The notes under the pieces are model-generated. The model ran no database searches and was not told the DNA's origin. It saw nothing but the letters and a program-made list of their open reading frames with translations. DNA of 64,000 nt from Paenibacillus humicola. Lineage in GTDB: Bacteria; Bacillota; Bacilli; Paenibacillales; Paenibacillaceae. The position numbers and the translations under genes are program-made. The stretch lies in assembly GCF_028826105.1 (NCBI RefSeq), contig NZ_JAQGPL010000001.1, forward strand, positions 1,204,501-1,268,500. Reading direction: 5' to 3'. Positions 6,807 to 16,391 of this stretch are shown here, piece after piece (position 1 is the first letter of the stretch; each line of letters begins with the position of its first letter).

Positions 6807-9800
6807 ATGAAAGAGAATCGTTTGGGATTGCCGCCGAAGCAAGGCCTGTACGATCCGCAGTATGAGAAAGACGCCTGCGGCATGGGCTTTGTGGCAAACA
6901 TCAAGGGGAGAAAATCGCATACGATCATCCGCCAGGCGCTGACGGTGCTCGAGAATATGGAACATCGCGGCGGCCAAGGCAGCGAGCCGAACTCGGGCGA
7001 CGGCGCGGGCATTATGATTCAAATTCCGCACGCCTTTTTTGCCCGCGAGCTGAAGAGTCTCGGCATTTCGCTGTCGGAGAGCGGGGAGTATGCGGTCGGC
7101 ATGCTGTTCTTGTCCCAGGACGAGACGGTCCGCGGCAAGCACGAGCGCGAGCTCGAAACGATCATTCGCGAGGAAGGGCAGACGCTGCTCGGCTGGCGTA
7201 CGGTTCCGACGAACGACGAGAAGCTCGGCCAAACCGCCAAAGCCGCGATGCCGTTCGTGCGGCAGGTGTTTATCGGCAGGAATGCCGGGCTGACGGACGA
7301 ACTGGCTTTCGAGCGGAAGCTGTATGTCATCCGCAAGCGGGCGGAGCACGGCATTCGCTACTCCGGCGCCGAGGGCGGGGACAGCTTTTATTTCTCCAGC
7401 CTTTCGAGCAAGAAGCTTGTATATAAAGGAATGCTGACGACGGAGCAGGTGCGTTCGTTCTATCTCGATCTAAGCGACGAGTCGATGGAGACGGCGATCG
7501 CGCTCGTTCACTCCCGTTTTTCGACGAACACGTTCCCGAGCTGGGAACGCGCGCATCCGTACCGATATATGATTCACAACGGCGAGATCAATACGCTGCG
7601 CGGCAACGTCAACTGGATGCATGCGCGCCAAACGCTGTTCGCAAGCGAGCTGTTCGGCGAGGATATGGAGAAAATCAAGCCGATCATCAATCCTGACGGC
7701 TCGGACACGGCGATGTTCGACAATACGATCGAGTTTCTGTATCTGGCGGGCCGCTCGCTGCCTCACGCAGCGATGATGATGGTGCCGGAACCGTGGTCCA
7801 ACCACGAGAGCATGAGCGAAGAGAAAAAAGCGTTCTACGAATATCACAGCTGTCTGATGGAGCCATGGGACGGACCTGCAGCGATGGCGTTCACGGACGG
7901 CACCCAAATCGGCGCCATTCTCGACCGGAACGGGCTTCGTCCGGCACGCTACTACGTGACGAAGGACGATCTGATCATTCTCGGCTCCGAAGCCGGCACC
8001 GTGCACGTCGATCCCGAGAACATCCTGTACAAGGACCGTCTTCGCCCGGGAAGGATGCTGCTTGTCGATACGAAGGAAGGCCGGATCGTTTCCGACGAGG
8101 AAGTGAAGGCCAAGGTCGCGTCGGAGCATCCGTACCGCGAGTGGCTTGACGAGCATTTGGTCGATCTGTACGATCTGCCGGATGCGCCGGAACTGCCGGA
8201 GCCGGATCACGATACGGTCCAGCAGCGCCAGCAGGCGTTCGGCTATACGTTCGAGGATTTGCGCAAAGTAATCGAGCCGATGGCGGGCAGCGGCGTCGAG
8301 CCGATCGCTTCGATGGGCTACGATGCGCCGCTTGCGGTGCTGTCGGGCCGTCCGCAGCGGCTGTACAACTATTTTAAGCAGATGTTCGCGCAGGTGACGA
8401 ACCCGCCGATCGATGCGATCCGCGAGGAAATCATCACGGCGACGGGAACGACGATCGGTCCCGAGCGCAACCTGCTGAACCCGGAGCCGGAGAGCTGCCG
8501 TCATATCCGGCTTGACTCGCCAGTGCTTTCGAACGAGGAGTTCGCGAAGCTGCGCCATGTTCGCCGCCCGGGCTTCAAGTCGATTACGCTGCCGATCCTG
8601 TTCACCGCCTCCGAAGGCGAAGCGGGACTGCGGGCGGCGCTGAAGCAATTGTGCGAAGCGGCCGATCGGGTCATCGCCCGCGGCCATAACATATTGATTC
8701 TGTCCGACCGCGGCGTCGACGGCGAGAACGCCGCCATTCCGGCGCTGCTGGCCGTATCCGCGCTGCATCATCATTTGATCCGCGAAGGCACGCGCACGAA
8801 GGTAAGCATTCTGCTCGAGTCGGGCGAGCCGCGCGAGGTGCATCATTTTGCACTGCTGCTCGGCTATGGCGTCAGCGCCGTAAACCCGTATCTCGCGTTC
8901 GAGACGCTGGACGACATGATCCGGCAGGGGCTGCTCAGAGGGCTCAAGCACGAGAAAGCGGTCAAAAATTTCATCAAAGCCGCCACCAAAGGCGTTGTGA
9001 AAATTTTGTCCAAAATGGGCATCTCGACGATTCAGTCGTACCGCGGCGCGCAAATTTTCGAAGCGGTGGGCCTGAAGAAAGAAGTCGTGGACGAATATTT
9101 CACCTGGACGGAAACCCGGATCGGCGGAATCGGCCTCGACGTTATCGCCGAAGAGACGCTGAAGCATCATAACCGCGCCTTTGCGGAGCAGGAAGGCCGC
9201 GTGAAGGAGCTCGATTCCGGCGGGGACTACCAATGGCGCAAGGACGGCGAGGAGCATCTGTTCAACCCGCAGACGATCCATACACTGCAGATGGCTTCCC
9301 GCACGAACAATTATGAGCTGTACAAGAAATTTTCCGAGCTGGTGCAGGGCGAGGACCGGAAGCATCTGACGCTTCGCTCGCTGCTCGATTTTAATTTCAG
9401 TGCCGTGCCGGTGCCGATCGAAGAGGTGGAGTCCGTCGATTCGATCGTGAAACGGTTCAAAACCGGCGCGATGTCGTACGGTTCCATTTCCAGGGAAGCG
9501 CACGAATCGCTTGCGATCGCGATGAACCGCCTCGGCGGCAAATCGAATACGGGCGAGGGCGGGGAAGATCCGGCGCGTTTCATCCCCGACTCCAATGGCG
9601 ATTCCCGCCGCAGCGCGATCAAGCAGGTCGCTTCGGGACGCTTTGGCGTCACGAGCAATTACTTGGTCAATGCCGACGAAATTCAAATCAAAATGGCACA
9701 GGGCGCCAAGCCGGGCGAAGGCGGGCAGCTTCCGGGACGCAAGGTGTACCCGTGGGTTGCCGAGGTTCGCGGCTCGACGCCGGGCGTCGGACTGATCTCG

Positions 9801-11411
9801 CCTCCGCCGCACCACGATATTTATTCGATCGAGGATTTGGCGGAGCTGATCCACGATCTGAAGAACGCCAACCCCCGCGCACGTATTAACGTCAAGCTCG
9901 TGTCCGAGGTTGGGGTCGGCACGATTGCGGCCGGTGTGGCGAAAGGCCGTGCGGACGTCATCCTCGTCTCCGGGTACGACGGCGGAACCGGCGCATCGCC
10001 GCTCGCTTCGATCCGTCACGCGGGCATGCCGTGGGAGCTGGGTCTTGCGGAGACACACCAGACGCTGATGCTCAACAATCTGCGCGACCGCGTCGTCGTC
10101 GAGACGGACGGCAAAATTATGAACGGCCGCGACTTGGCGATTGCGGCGCTGCTCGGAGCCGAGGAATTCGGCTTCTCGACCGCGCCGCTCATCGTGCTCG
10201 GCTGCGTCATGATGCGCGTGTGCCACCTGGATACGTGTCCGGTCGGCGTCGCGACGCAAAATCCGGAGCTGCGCAAGAAATTTATGGGCGACCCGTCGCA
10301 TATGGTCAACTATATGCGGTTTGTGGCTCAGGAGTTTCGCGAAATCATGGCCCAGCTCGGCTTCCGGACCATTAACGAGATGGTCGGACGCGTCGATCGC
10401 CTGAAGACAAAAACGCTGATCGATCATTACAAGCTGAAAGGCATCGACCTGACGCCGCTGCTCCACCTGCCGGAGCTGCCGCAGGATGCCGCTCGCTACT
10501 GCGTCAAGAATCAGAATCACGGCCTCGAGCAGTCGCTTGATATGCAGAAGCTGCTCCCGCTGGCACAGCCGGCGATCGAGAGCGGCGAGCAGGTCAGGGC
10601 GACGCTGCCGATTAACAATACGAACCGCGTTGTCGGCACGATCGTCGGCAGCGAGGTCACCCGCAAATATGGCGCGCAAGGGCTGCCGGAGGATACGATC
10701 TCGTTCCGCTTCATCGGCTCCGCCGGACAAAGCTTCGGGGCGTTCGTGCCGAAGGGCATTACGCTTTCGCTTGAAGGCGACTCGAACGACTATGTCGGCA
10801 AAGGCTTGTCGGGAGGCAAAATTATTATCGCTCCTTCGCCGAAGTCGACGTTTAAAGCCGAAGAAAATATTATTATCGGCAACACCGCATTCTACGGTGC
10901 GACGAGCGGCGAAGCCTATATTCGCGGGATTGCGGGCGAGCGCTTCGCCGTGCGGAACTCCGGCGTCAACGTTGTCGTTGAAGGCGTCGGTGATCACGGC
11001 TGTGAATATATGACGGGCGGACGCGTCGTCATTCTCGGCCTGACAGGCCGCAACTTTGCGGCAGGAATGTCCGGCGGCATCGCGTATGTGTATGACGAGA
11101 CCGGCGACTTCTACAAGCACTGCAATTTGGAGATGGTGCTCCTCGAGCGTGTGGAGGAAGCGAAGGAGCTCGCCGAGCTGCACGGTATGGTTCAGCGGCA
11201 CGTTCAGTACACGGGCAGCAGCGTCGGCGACCGCCTGCTCTCCGACTGGGACCGGTCAAACGCGAAATTCGTGAAGGTCATTCCGAAGGACTACAAGCGG
11301 ATGATGGAACAAATCGAGAAAATCGAGCAAACCGGTCTTACCGGCGATGCGGCGCTCCTGGCCGCATTCGAAGCGAACATGAAAGAGCTCGCCCGCGTCG
11401 GCGGCAACTAA
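6807..11411 (+). CDS. gltB: Glutamate synthase large subunit
   Basis: 1534 residues from the ATG at 6807, where GGAAAGG sits 9 nt upstream; the frame is open further left but those residues do not match the family. The class II glutaminase domain is exposed by cleavage before Cys24 (KDACGMGF), then [17 protein letters not shown]. The central and FMN-binding synthase domains follow. The cysteines for the [3Fe-4S] cluster are in [16 protein letters not shown], and a C-terminal Gly-rich beta-helix domain ends the chain. It moves the amide of glutamine to 2-oxoglutarate, giving two glutamates, with a small NADPH-binding subunit (GltD). No gltD lies in this window: the gene is followed by a strong terminator, so the partner must be encoded elsewhere. 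Confidence 0.97.
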   Translation: MKENRLGLPPKQGLYDPQYEKDACGMGFVANIKGRKSHTIIRQALTVLENMEHRGGQGSEPNSGDGAGIMIQIPHAFFARELKSLGISLSESGEYAVGMLFLSQDETVRGKHERELETIIREEGQTLLGWRTVPTNDEKLGQTAKAAMPFVRQVFIGRNAGLTDELAFERKLYVIRKRAEHGIRYSGAEGGDSFYFSSLSSKKLVYKGMLTTEQVRSFYLDLSDESMETAIALVHSRFSTNTFPSWERAHPYRYMIHNGEINTLRGNVNWMHARQTLFASELFGEDMEKIKPIINPDGSDTAMFDNTIEFLYLAGRSLPHAAMMMVPEPWSNHESMSEEKKAFYEYHSCLMEPWDGPAAMAFTDGTQIGAILDRNGLRPARYYVTKDDLIILGSEAGTVHVDPENILYKDRLRPGRMLLVDTKEGRIVSDEEVKAKVASEHPYREWLDEHLVDLYDLPDAPELPEPDHDTVQQRQQAFGYTFEDLRKVIEPMAGSGVEPIASMGYDAPLAVLSGRPQRLYNYFKQMFAQVTNPPIDAIREEIITATGTTIGPERNLLNPEPESCRHIRLDSPVLSNEEFAKLRHVRRPGFKSITLPILFTASEGEAGLRAALKQLCEAADRVIARGHNILILSDRGVDGENAAIPALLAVSALHHHLIREGTRTKVSILLESGEPREVHHFALLLGYGVSAVNPYLAFETLDDMIRQGLLRGLKHEKAVKNFIKAATKGVVKILSKMGISTIQSYRGAQIFEAVGLKKEVVDEYFTWTETRIGGIGLDVIAEETLKHHNRAFAEQEGRVKELDSGGDYQWRKDGEEHLFNPQTIHTLQMASRTNNYELYKKFSELVQGEDRKHLTLRSLLDFNFSAVPVPIEEVESVDSIVKRFKTGAMSYGSISREAHESLAIAMNRLGGKSNTGEGGEDPARFIPDSNGDSRRSAIKQVASGRFGVTSNYLVNADEIQIKMAQGAKPGEGGQLPGRKVYPWVAEVRGSTPGVGLISPPPHHDIYSIEDLAELIHDLKNANPRARINVKLVSEVGVGTIAAGVAKGRADVILVSGYDGGTGASPLASIRHAGMPWELGLAETHQTLMLNNLRDRVVVETDGKIMNGRDLAIAALLGAEEFGFSTAPLIVLGCVMMRVCHLDTCPVGVATQNPELRKKFMGDPSHMVNYMRFVAQEFREIMAQLGFRTINEMVGRVDRLKTKTLIDHYKLKGIDLTPLLHLPELPQDAARYCVKNQNHGLEQSLDMQKLLPLAQPAIESGEQVRATLPINNTNRVVGTIVGSEVTRKYGAQGLPEDTISFRFIGSAGQSFGAFVPKGITLSLEGDSNDYVGKGLSGGKIIIAPSPKSTFKAEENIIIGNTAFYGATSGEAYIRGIAGERFAVRNSGVNVVVEGVGDHGCEYMTGGRVVILGLTGRNFAAGMSGGIAYVYDETGDFYKHCNLEMVLLERVEEAKELAELHGMVQRHVQYTGSSVGDRLLSDWDRSNAKFVKVIPKDYKRMMEQIEKIEQTGLTGDAALLAAFEANMKELARVGGN

Positions 11412-11416
11412 GAACG

Positions 11417-11461
11417 AAAATAGCCCGGGCTTCCTGAATGGAAGCCCGGGCTATTTTTTTA
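11417..11461 (+). terminator. Strong intrinsic terminator after gltB
   Basis: A perfect stem TAGCCCGGGCTTCC / GGAAGCCCGGGCTA around a TGAAT loop is followed by eight T residues. This isolates gltB as a single-gene transcript. Confidence 0.95.
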
Positions 11462-11867
11462 TGGATAACTCTTTTCTCCCATACACCCTGCCTTTTACCA
11501 CGGTCGTTGATCTTGGAATGTCGTCATCGATGTTGAGCTTCCCCCGCATTCCTTACAGCTCAAATGAGAGAATTCGGTTACACCGCTATGAACAGTGCCG
11601 CTGCCCCTTTTTCATTGATCCTAATATTTTGCTTACGTTTTCATTTCATATAAATTTTGTAAGATAAATGTTAGATAATCACATATATAATTTAACAGAA
11701 ATCCATTTCTTGAGCTAAATTTTAATAAATTCGACAAAATAACAAAAAGAATATGACTTATGTCCCTCATTCTTCGACAACAATTGTAAAACAATCTGAG
11801 TATAATAAGTATTATCCGATGAGAGAGAATATCCCATAGATAAGAATGATAAAGGAGAGAGTCATAC
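11462..11867. other. Gene-free AT-rich interval before microprotein 1
   Basis: About 400 bp of AT-rich DNA after the gltB terminator with no convincing gene; the short frames here lack ribosome sites and family character. A TATAAT box at 11801-11806 could serve the microprotein at 11868 but lacks an obvious -35. Just upstream is a small dyad, ATTGT-AAA-ACAAT, which might bind a regulator. Confidence 0.5.
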
Positions 11868-12020
11868 ATGACGCCAAAGGATGAAAAGTCCGACCTTCAA
11901 ATGACGATCGATATTCGAACGCTTGCCTTACAAACGGGAATCGATATTGCGAAATGGCAAGCCCAGTCGGACCCGATCATCGATCACTTGTTTGACTCAG
12001 AGGTGCATCAAGAGAAGTAA
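11868..12020 (+). CDS. Microprotein 1 (50 aa, GID motif), unknown function
   Basis: A 50-residue protein starting MTPKDEKSDLQM and ending FDSEVHQEK, too short for most gene finders. AAAGGAGAGAG lies 6 nt before the ATG, a strong ribosome site, which is the main reason for calling it. It is acidic, with no signal peptide or membrane segment. The central segment IDIRTLALQTGIDIAKW aligns with the microprotein at 27338 (LDIRAIMASLGIDAGKL) and more loosely with its neighbour at 12124. I do not recognise the family. Its position beside an XRE regulator and the matrix operon makes a small regulatory partner, in the manner of SinI, conceivable, but that is only inference. Confidence 0.6.
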   Translation: MTPKDEKSDLQMTIDIRTLALQTGIDIAKWQAQSDPIIDHLFDSEVHQEK

Positions 12021-12123
12021 ACGATCGGCGTCTGTTCTATTTAAGGAGAAGCTGCTGTATAGATGAATAGAGAAGCAAGCAAGCTTGGCCAAGATCTATA
12101 AATTTGAATAGGTGTATTTTTGA

Positions 12124-12288
12124 ATGCTCGAAAACCGTTCCCCGAAACAAGCGGTTCCGGTACATACTCCCATTCGGCTCGACGTATTCAAAGCTTTGGA
12201 GCAGCTGGGCATCGATCCGACGAGGCTTACGACAGATTTGCTCCATTTTGTTCGCGAGCTTAATGGACCGAAAACAATAAAACCATAA
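12124..12288 (+). CDS. Microprotein 2 (54 aa, GID motif), unknown function
   Basis: A 54-residue frame starting MLENRSPKQAVPVHTP. The ribosome site is weak (AGGTG, about 12 nt upstream), so the call is less certain than its neighbour. The C-terminal half, IRLDVFKALEQLGIDPTRL and on, is predicted helical and shares the D-hydrophobic...GID pattern with the other two microproteins in the window. The stop codon lies inside the left arm of a terminator hairpin. It is convergent with the XRE repressor gene. Function unknown. Confidence 0.45.
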   Translation: MLENRSPKQAVPVHTPIRLDVFKALEQLGIDPTRLTTDLLHFVRELNGPKTIKP

Positions 12289-12315
12289 TGCGGCAAAATG
12301 TCGCATTATGGTTTT
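12279..12315. terminator. Bidirectional terminator between microprotein 2 and the XRE gene
   Basis: A perfect 14-bp stem, AAAACCATAATGCG (12279-12292) with CGCATTATGGTTTT (12302-12315), has A/T runs on both outer flanks and can stop transcription from either side. Confidence 0.85.
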
Positions 12316-12337
12316 GTTGCGAAGGATACGAAATGCA

Positions 12338-12706
12338 TCATTTCATCATTCGCTCCGCACGTACGAAAGCAATAAAACGCTTGGCCTCCTCGGCGGTCAG
12401 TTTATGGCCATCTATGGTCAAATCAAATTTTTTCAGCAGCTCTTCATCGGAAAGCTCCAGCTGATCCACAAATTGGCGGATCGGTTCATCGAGCGTAACA
12501 TGCGGAACATTCGTGCGCCCGACCAGGTAGTCAACGGAAACATGAAACAGATCCGCAAACTTGGACAGTGTCTCCGTATCCGGTTCCCTGCGGTTTTTCT
12601 CATAATGCGACAAGGCAGCGCGCGAGATGCCGAGCGATGCAGCCGTCTGTTCCTGAGTCCACCCCCGATCCTCCCTTAATTTCGAGATTCGGCCACCAAT
12701 GTCCAT
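12338..12706 (-). CDS. XRE-family helix-turn-helix repressor
   Basis: 122 residues. An N-terminal HTH_3 domain covers residues 5-62 (RISKLREDRGWTQEQTAASLGISRAALSHYEKNRREPD, then TLSKFADLFHVSVDYLVGRT). A C-terminal arm (LTIDGHKLTAEEAKRFIAFVRAER) probably dimerises. The layout resembles SinR and ImmR-type repressors. AGGAGGAG precedes the ATG. The gene is divergent from the exopolysaccharide operon, whose promoter has a 15-bp dyad in the spacer, making this protein the nearest candidate to bind it. The same dyad recurs at two other promoters in the window. That binding is inference. Confidence 0.88.
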   Translation of the reverse strand: MDIGGRISKLREDRGWTQEQTAASLGISRAALSHYEKNRREPDTETLSKFADLFHVSVDYLVGRTNVPHVTLDEPIRQFVDQLELSDEELLKKFDLTIDGHKLTAEEAKRFIAFVRAERMMK

Positions 12707-12988
12707 AATACTCCTCCTATGTCACGATATCTCCATATTAATACGAATTGTGTGCAATTGCATGGAATGAAACAAAACGTCGCATTTAATGAAAATTTAT
12801 GTGAATACATATTGACATGTTACAATATGTATCGTAAAGTTAGAAATATGAGAAATACATAATGTAGCAAAAATAAGGTATTCATCATTTTTTCCGAACA
12901 ATAGATTTTTATTCATGCCGTTGTTGCAGGATGCGAACATATTTATTTTTTGTTGAATGTAATATTTTTGTAATTGGAGGAACGAATT
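12707..12988 (+). promoter_or_regulatory. Exopolysaccharide operon promoter region with spacer operator
   Basis: TTGACA (12812-12817), a 17-bp spacer and TAAAGT (12835-12840). The spacer is almost filled by GTTACAATATGTATC (12819-12833), a dyad of the form GWTAC-AATAT-GTAWC. A bound protein would cover the RNA polymerase site. The leader to the GTG at 12989 is about 140 nt of AT-rich sequence. Promoter elements for the divergent XRE gene are not clear. Confidence 0.6.
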
Positions 12989-13729
12989 GTGGAATTAAAA
13001 CAGTATTTGAAAATTGTACGCAAACGGATTTGGCTGATTGCAGCAATTGTTATCGTCGTATGTGCCGCCACGGCAGTTAAAAGCTTCTTTCTGACCACTC
13101 CGCTTTACCAGGCGAATGCCAAGCTGATCGTCAATCAAGCGACGCAAGGAGACAATAATGTACCCAGCGTGCAGGTTGTGCAGGCCAGCATCATGATGAT
13201 CAATTCGTATAAGGAAATCATCACCTCGGCTGCTATCCTGAATAAAGTCTCGGCGAAATTTCCCGATCTGAACGTAAGTGCATCCCGAATTTCGGTCTCA
13301 ACTGCTAATAACTCACAAGTTATGGATTTATCGTATGTCGACACTTCTTACACGAGGGCGGCAAAATCTATCAATGCGATTGCCCAAATATTTAAAGAAC
13401 AAATTCCTTCCATCATGAAGGTCAACAACGTCACGATTTTGAATGAGGCTGCCTTGGATGAGCAGGGAGCTCCGCTGAACGAAAGTCCGGTCTTGAACAT
13501 CGTGATTGGATTTATCGCCTCCTTAATGCTGGCCATCGGGCTCGTCTTCCTGCTCGATTATTTGGACAATACGTTCAAATCCGAAATTGAGCTTGAAGAA
13601 GTGCTTGGATTGCCTACCTTGGCGGTCGTCGCCAGGATGAAGAAGCAGGATAAACGTGCACGCAGTCAATCCCCCGTTTCACCAAATCGACAAGTAGGAG
13701 ATAGTACATATGCGACGCTCAATCAATAG
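12989..13729 (+). CDS. Wzz-type polysaccharide co-polymerase / BY-kinase activator
   Basis: 246 residues from the GTG at 12989, placed 8 nt after GGAGG; a TTG at 12974 would overlap that site. There are two membrane segments (about 15-37 and 170-192) with an extracytoplasmic coiled region between, beginning with the family's PLYQANAKLIV. It is the first gene of the exopolysaccharide operon and matches YveK/EpsA or CapA. It would set polymer chain length and activate the kinase encoded next. The cytoplasmic tail has one Tyr (DSTYATLNQ). It overlaps the kinase gene by 20 bp, so the two are translationally coupled. Confidence 0.92.
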   Translation: MELKQYLKIVRKRIWLIAAIVIVVCAATAVKSFFLTTPLYQANAKLIVNQATQGDNNVPSVQVVQASIMMINSYKEIITSAAILNKVSAKFPDLNVSASRISVSTANNSQVMDLSYVDTSYTRAAKSINAIAQIFKEQIPSIMKVNNVTILNEAALDEQGAPLNESPVLNIVIGFIASLMLAIGLVFLLDYLDNTFKSEIELEEVLGLPTLAVVARMKKQDKRARSQSPVSPNRQVGDSTYATLNQ

Positions 13730-14384
13730 CGATTTAATTACCCTTCATCATCCCAAGTCGCCGATCTCGGAAGCTTACCGCACCCTTCGAACAAATATCC
13801 AATTTTCCTCGTTTGAAACGACCATGCAGGTGATCATGGTTGCATCGGCGCAGAGAGGGGAAGGCAAAACGACGACCATCAGCAATTTGGCCGTGGCTTA
13901 TGCGCATGAAGGCAAGAAGGTGCTGCTGGTTGACAGCGACTTGCGAACACCGGTCCTGCATGACCTCTTTTCGTTACAAAATCAATTGGGATTAACGACC
14001 ATCCTGACCAATCAGTCCAAGTGGCAGGAAACGATTAAAGATACGGAAGTGGAGAATTTATCGCTGCTGACTTCCGGCCCGATTCCGCCAAACCCGTCGG
14101 AGCTTCTCAGTCATCAACGAATGGGCATGCTGATGGATACTTTAAAAGAGCACTACGATTTAATACTAATGGACACCTCTCCGGTCATGGGAGTGACAGA
14201 TAGCTTGGTCGTCAGTGCTCTTTGCGACGGCGTGATCCTGGTTGTTGCTGCCGGCATGACGGATAAAGAACTGGTAACCAAAACCAAGGCGAATCTGGAA
14301 CGGGTGAATTCCCGGATCCTTGGTGTGGTGTTTAACGACATCAAAGGGAAAAGCAATGCCAGAAAGACGGTTTTCAGCCGGTAA
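13710..14384 (+). CDS. CpsD/CapB-family tyrosine kinase (BY-kinase)
   Basis: 224 residues. Walker A is in SAQRGEGKTTTISN, Walker A' in VLLVDSDLR and Walker B in LILMDTSP, and SEAYRTLRTNIQFS is the usual N-terminal activator-binding region. It should autophosphorylate on tyrosine with the preceding Wzz-like protein and control polymer assembly at the membrane. The C-terminus ends ARKTVFSR, and the usual Tyr cluster is missing, so its phosphorylation sites differ from the standard model or sit on other proteins. No PHP-type phosphatase gene is in the operon. AGGAG precedes the ATG. Confidence 0.93.
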   Translation: MRRSINSDLITLHHPKSPISEAYRTLRTNIQFSSFETTMQVIMVASAQRGEGKTTTISNLAVAYAHEGKKVLLVDSDLRTPVLHDLFSLQNQLGLTTILTNQSKWQETIKDTEVENLSLLTSGPIPPNPSELLSHQRMGMLMDTLKEHYDLILMDTSPVMGVTDSLVVSALCDGVILVVAAGMTDKELVTKTKANLERVNSRILGVVFNDIKGKSNARKTVFSR

Positions 14385-14404
14385 CCCGTTTCCATCTATA
14401 GGAT

Positions 14405-14610
14405 AGGTTCGCTGTTTGCCTTACTTTCGTTTTAGGTCAAACGAGGAGGCTAGTTCGGCTGCCACAAGGCGGCGCCGGCCGGTTCTTCCTGACGATTAGG
14501 TAATGTCTACTGTACCTCTATCATTGTAGGCACTCGGTCACGCTGTGGGTCAGGCGGCCTTAGACATGATTGTCGAGGGTGTGATGTGAGGACGGGTTTG
14601 ATGCCCCTAT
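14405..14610 (+). ncRNA. Candidate EAR (epsC-type) processive antitermination RNA
   Basis: A GC-rich structured stretch of about 200 nt lies between the BY-kinase and the next operon gene, exactly where the EAR element sits in Bacillales exopolysaccharide operons (between epsB and epsC in B. subtilis). A long-range stem ATGTCTA / TAGACAT (14503-14509 with 14561-14567) encloses smaller helices, including CCT/AGG and CAC/GTG pairs, and a further structured 3' part runs to 14600. An intrinsic terminator follows directly, as expected if the RNA makes polymerase read through it. I assign it by position and fold. I could not test it against the covariance model. Confidence 0.7.
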
Positions 14611-14614
14611 CTAG

Positions 14615-14664
14615 AAATACGAGCTATGCTTTCTAGGGAACTGGATGGCAAAGCTCGTATTTTT
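14615..14664 (+). terminator. Intra-operon terminator downstream of the EAR-like RNA
   Basis: AAATACGAGCT (14615-14625) pairs with AGCTCGTATTT (14652-14662), and T residues follow. A competing hairpin, CTAGAAA (14611-14617) with TTTCTAG (14630-14636), overlaps the left arm. The terminator precedes galU and the rest of the operon by about 50 bp, so readthrough must be controlled. Confidence 0.8.
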
Positions 14665-14717
14665 AGTTCATTCGATTTGCCAAATAGAGATCGTAAAGGA
14701 TAGGGTGATAGGCGTTG

Positions 14718-15617
14718 ATGAAGGTTAGAAAAGCAATCATACCTGCTGCCGGACTCGGGACAAGATTTCTCCCCGCTACAAAAGCGATGCCGAAGGAAAT
14801 GCTCCCCATCGTAGACAAACCGACCATTCAGTACATCGTTGAGGAAGCGATCGCCTCGGGAATCGAAGATATCATTATCGTGACGGGTAAAGGGAAACGG
14901 GCGATTGAAGATCATTTTGATAGTGCGTTTGAGTTGGAACATAGTTTATTGGAAAAAGGAAAACATGAACTATTAAGTGAGGTTCAAAAGACCTCCAGTG
15001 TAGACATTCACTACATAAGACAAAAAGAACCTAAAGGGCTTGGCCATGCTGTATGGTGTGCTAGAAAATTTATTGGAAACGAGCCCTTTGCCGTCCTTCT
15101 CGGAGACGATATTGTAGTTGCAGACGTTCCATGTACAAGGCAGCTTATCAAGCAATATGAACAAACAGAACGATCCGTCATTGGAGTCCAGACAGTCTCA
15201 ATTGAACAAACAGACCGGTATGGTATTGTTGATCCTAAAGAAGATAAGTACAACAGCAAATTGGTTCAAGTTAATCGATTCGTTGAAAAGCCCAAGTTAG
15301 GGACTGCTCCATCAAATTTAGCTATTATGGGGAGATACATACTAACTCCCGATATCTTTAAATTTTTGGAACAACAAGAGGTAGGTGCTGGAGGAGAAGT
15401 TCAATTAACTGATGCTATTCAGAAATTAAACGAACTACAGGGGGTTTTTGCATATAACTTCGACGGTAAACGTTATGATGTTGGAGAAAAGCTAGGCTTT
15501 ATTACTACCTTGCTGGATTTTGCACTTCAGAATAATGATCTTCGATCACCATTATTGTTGGCTCTAGAAGATATATTAGAACGTGAGATGATAAATAAAA
15601 TTATTATCGATCGCTAG
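14718..15617 (+). CDS. galU: UTP-glucose-1-phosphate uridylyltransferase
   Basis: 299 residues. The nucleotidyltransferase signature [35 protein letters not shown] is complete, with later blocks [24 protein letters not shown] and [12 protein letters not shown]. It makes UDP-glucose from glucose-1-phosphate and UTP. It is the first gene after the operon-internal terminator and feeds the dehydrogenase at 21675, the priming transferase, the galactose pathway at 43-47 kb and probably the glycolipid synthase at 2.8 kb. GGATAGGGTGATAGG precedes the TTG-ATG start pair; I take the ATG. Codon use turns AT-rich within this gene. Confidence 0.95.
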   Translation: MKVRKAIIPAAGLGTRFLPATKAMPKEMLPIVDKPTIQYIVEEAIASGIEDIIIVTGKGKRAIEDHFDSAFELEHSLLEKGKHELLSEVQKTSSVDIHYIRQKEPKGLGHAVWCARKFIGNEPFAVLLGDDIVVADVPCTRQLIKQYEQTERSVIGVQTVSIEQTDRYGIVDPKEDKYNSKLVQVNRFVEKPKLGTAPSNLAIMGRYILTPDIFKFLEQQEVGAGGEVQLTDAIQKLNELQGVFAYNFDGKRYDVGEKLGFITTLLDFALQNNDLRSPLLLALEDILEREMINKIIIDR

Positions 15618-15628
15618 GAGTGTTTTAA

Positions 15629-16321
15629 ATGACGGCCCAGAGGAACGATCTTGAAGCTTCTTTAGAAACAGCGGTTTTCTACTCGTTTCAAAATATTAAT
15701 AAAAGTAGAAGTTTTAGATTTTACCTTATGATAAAAAGAGCGATGGATATAGTTGGCGCTTGTATTGGAATCATGCTTTTTTCTCCCATATTTTTTGTTG
15801 TCGCGATATTAATTAAACTTGAAGATCCACATGGTCCTGTATTTTTTAGCCAAATTCGAGTTGGTAAAGATGAAAAAACATTTAAAATGTATAAATTTCG
15901 TTCAATGGTCTCTAATGCGGAAGGAATGTTAGATGGATTATTGAGTCGAAATGAAATTAGCGGTGCAATGTTTAAAATTAAAAATGACCCGCGAATTACT
16001 AAAGTAGGTAAGTTCATAAGGAAGACAAGCATTGATGAATTACCACAATTGTGGAACGTAATTTTAGGCGACATGACTATTGTAGGACCCAGACCTCCAC
16101 TTCCACGAGAAGTTGCTGATTACACGAGTTATCACAAACTGAGACTTAAGGTTAAACCAGGTTGCACTGGTTTATGGCAAGTTAGTGGCCGGAATGATTT
16201 GAGTTTCAATGAAATGGTTGAACTTGATTTGAAATACATTCGGCTACGAAATATTTTATTTGATCTGAAGATTATTTTTAAAACTTTTAAAGTGTTACTT
16301 GGATCTAAAAATGCTTATTAG
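15629..16321 (+). CDS. Undecaprenyl-phosphate sugar phosphotransferase (priming transferase)
   Basis: 230 residues of the polyprenyl glycosylphosphotransferase family. One N-terminal membrane helix (about 35-58) leads into the catalytic part: GPVFFSQIRVGKDEKTFKMYKFRSM, TKVGKFIRKTSIDELPQLWNVILGDMTIVGPRPPLP, and PGCTGLWQVSGRNDLSF. It transfers a sugar-1-phosphate, likely glucose- or galactose-1-phosphate, to undecaprenyl phosphate and so starts each repeat unit. It lacks the extra N-terminal membrane block of WbaP/WcaJ, like the short Bacillus EpsL type. The sugar is not determined by sequence. AGGAGTG precedes the ATG. Confidence 0.92.
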   Translation: MTAQRNDLEASLETAVFYSFQNINKSRSFRFYLMIKRAMDIVGACIGIMLFSPIFFVVAILIKLEDPHGPVFFSQIRVGKDEKTFKMYKFRSMVSNAEGMLDGLLSRNEISGAMFKIKNDPRITKVGKFIRKTSIDELPQLWNVILGDMTIVGPRPPLPREVADYTSYHKLRLKVKPGCTGLWQVSGRNDLSFNEMVELDLKYIRLRNILFDLKIIFKTFKVLLGSKNAY

Positions 16322-16391
16322 CAGCGTAGGTTCCCTTAGTTTTAATAGAAAATGGATAGTACAACTGACCAGTCCATAAAAGGAGTTCAGA

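Noticed and set aside
7470..11201. A 1,243-codon open frame on the minus strand opposite gltB
   Set aside because: It lies fully antisense to a complete, family-matching gltB, is rich in Arg, His and Asp as expected of an antisense GC-rich frame, and has no ribosome site or domain.
11461..11667. 68-codon plus-strand frame after gltB
   Set aside because: It starts in the T-tract of the gltB terminator, has no ribosome site and no protein-like pattern.
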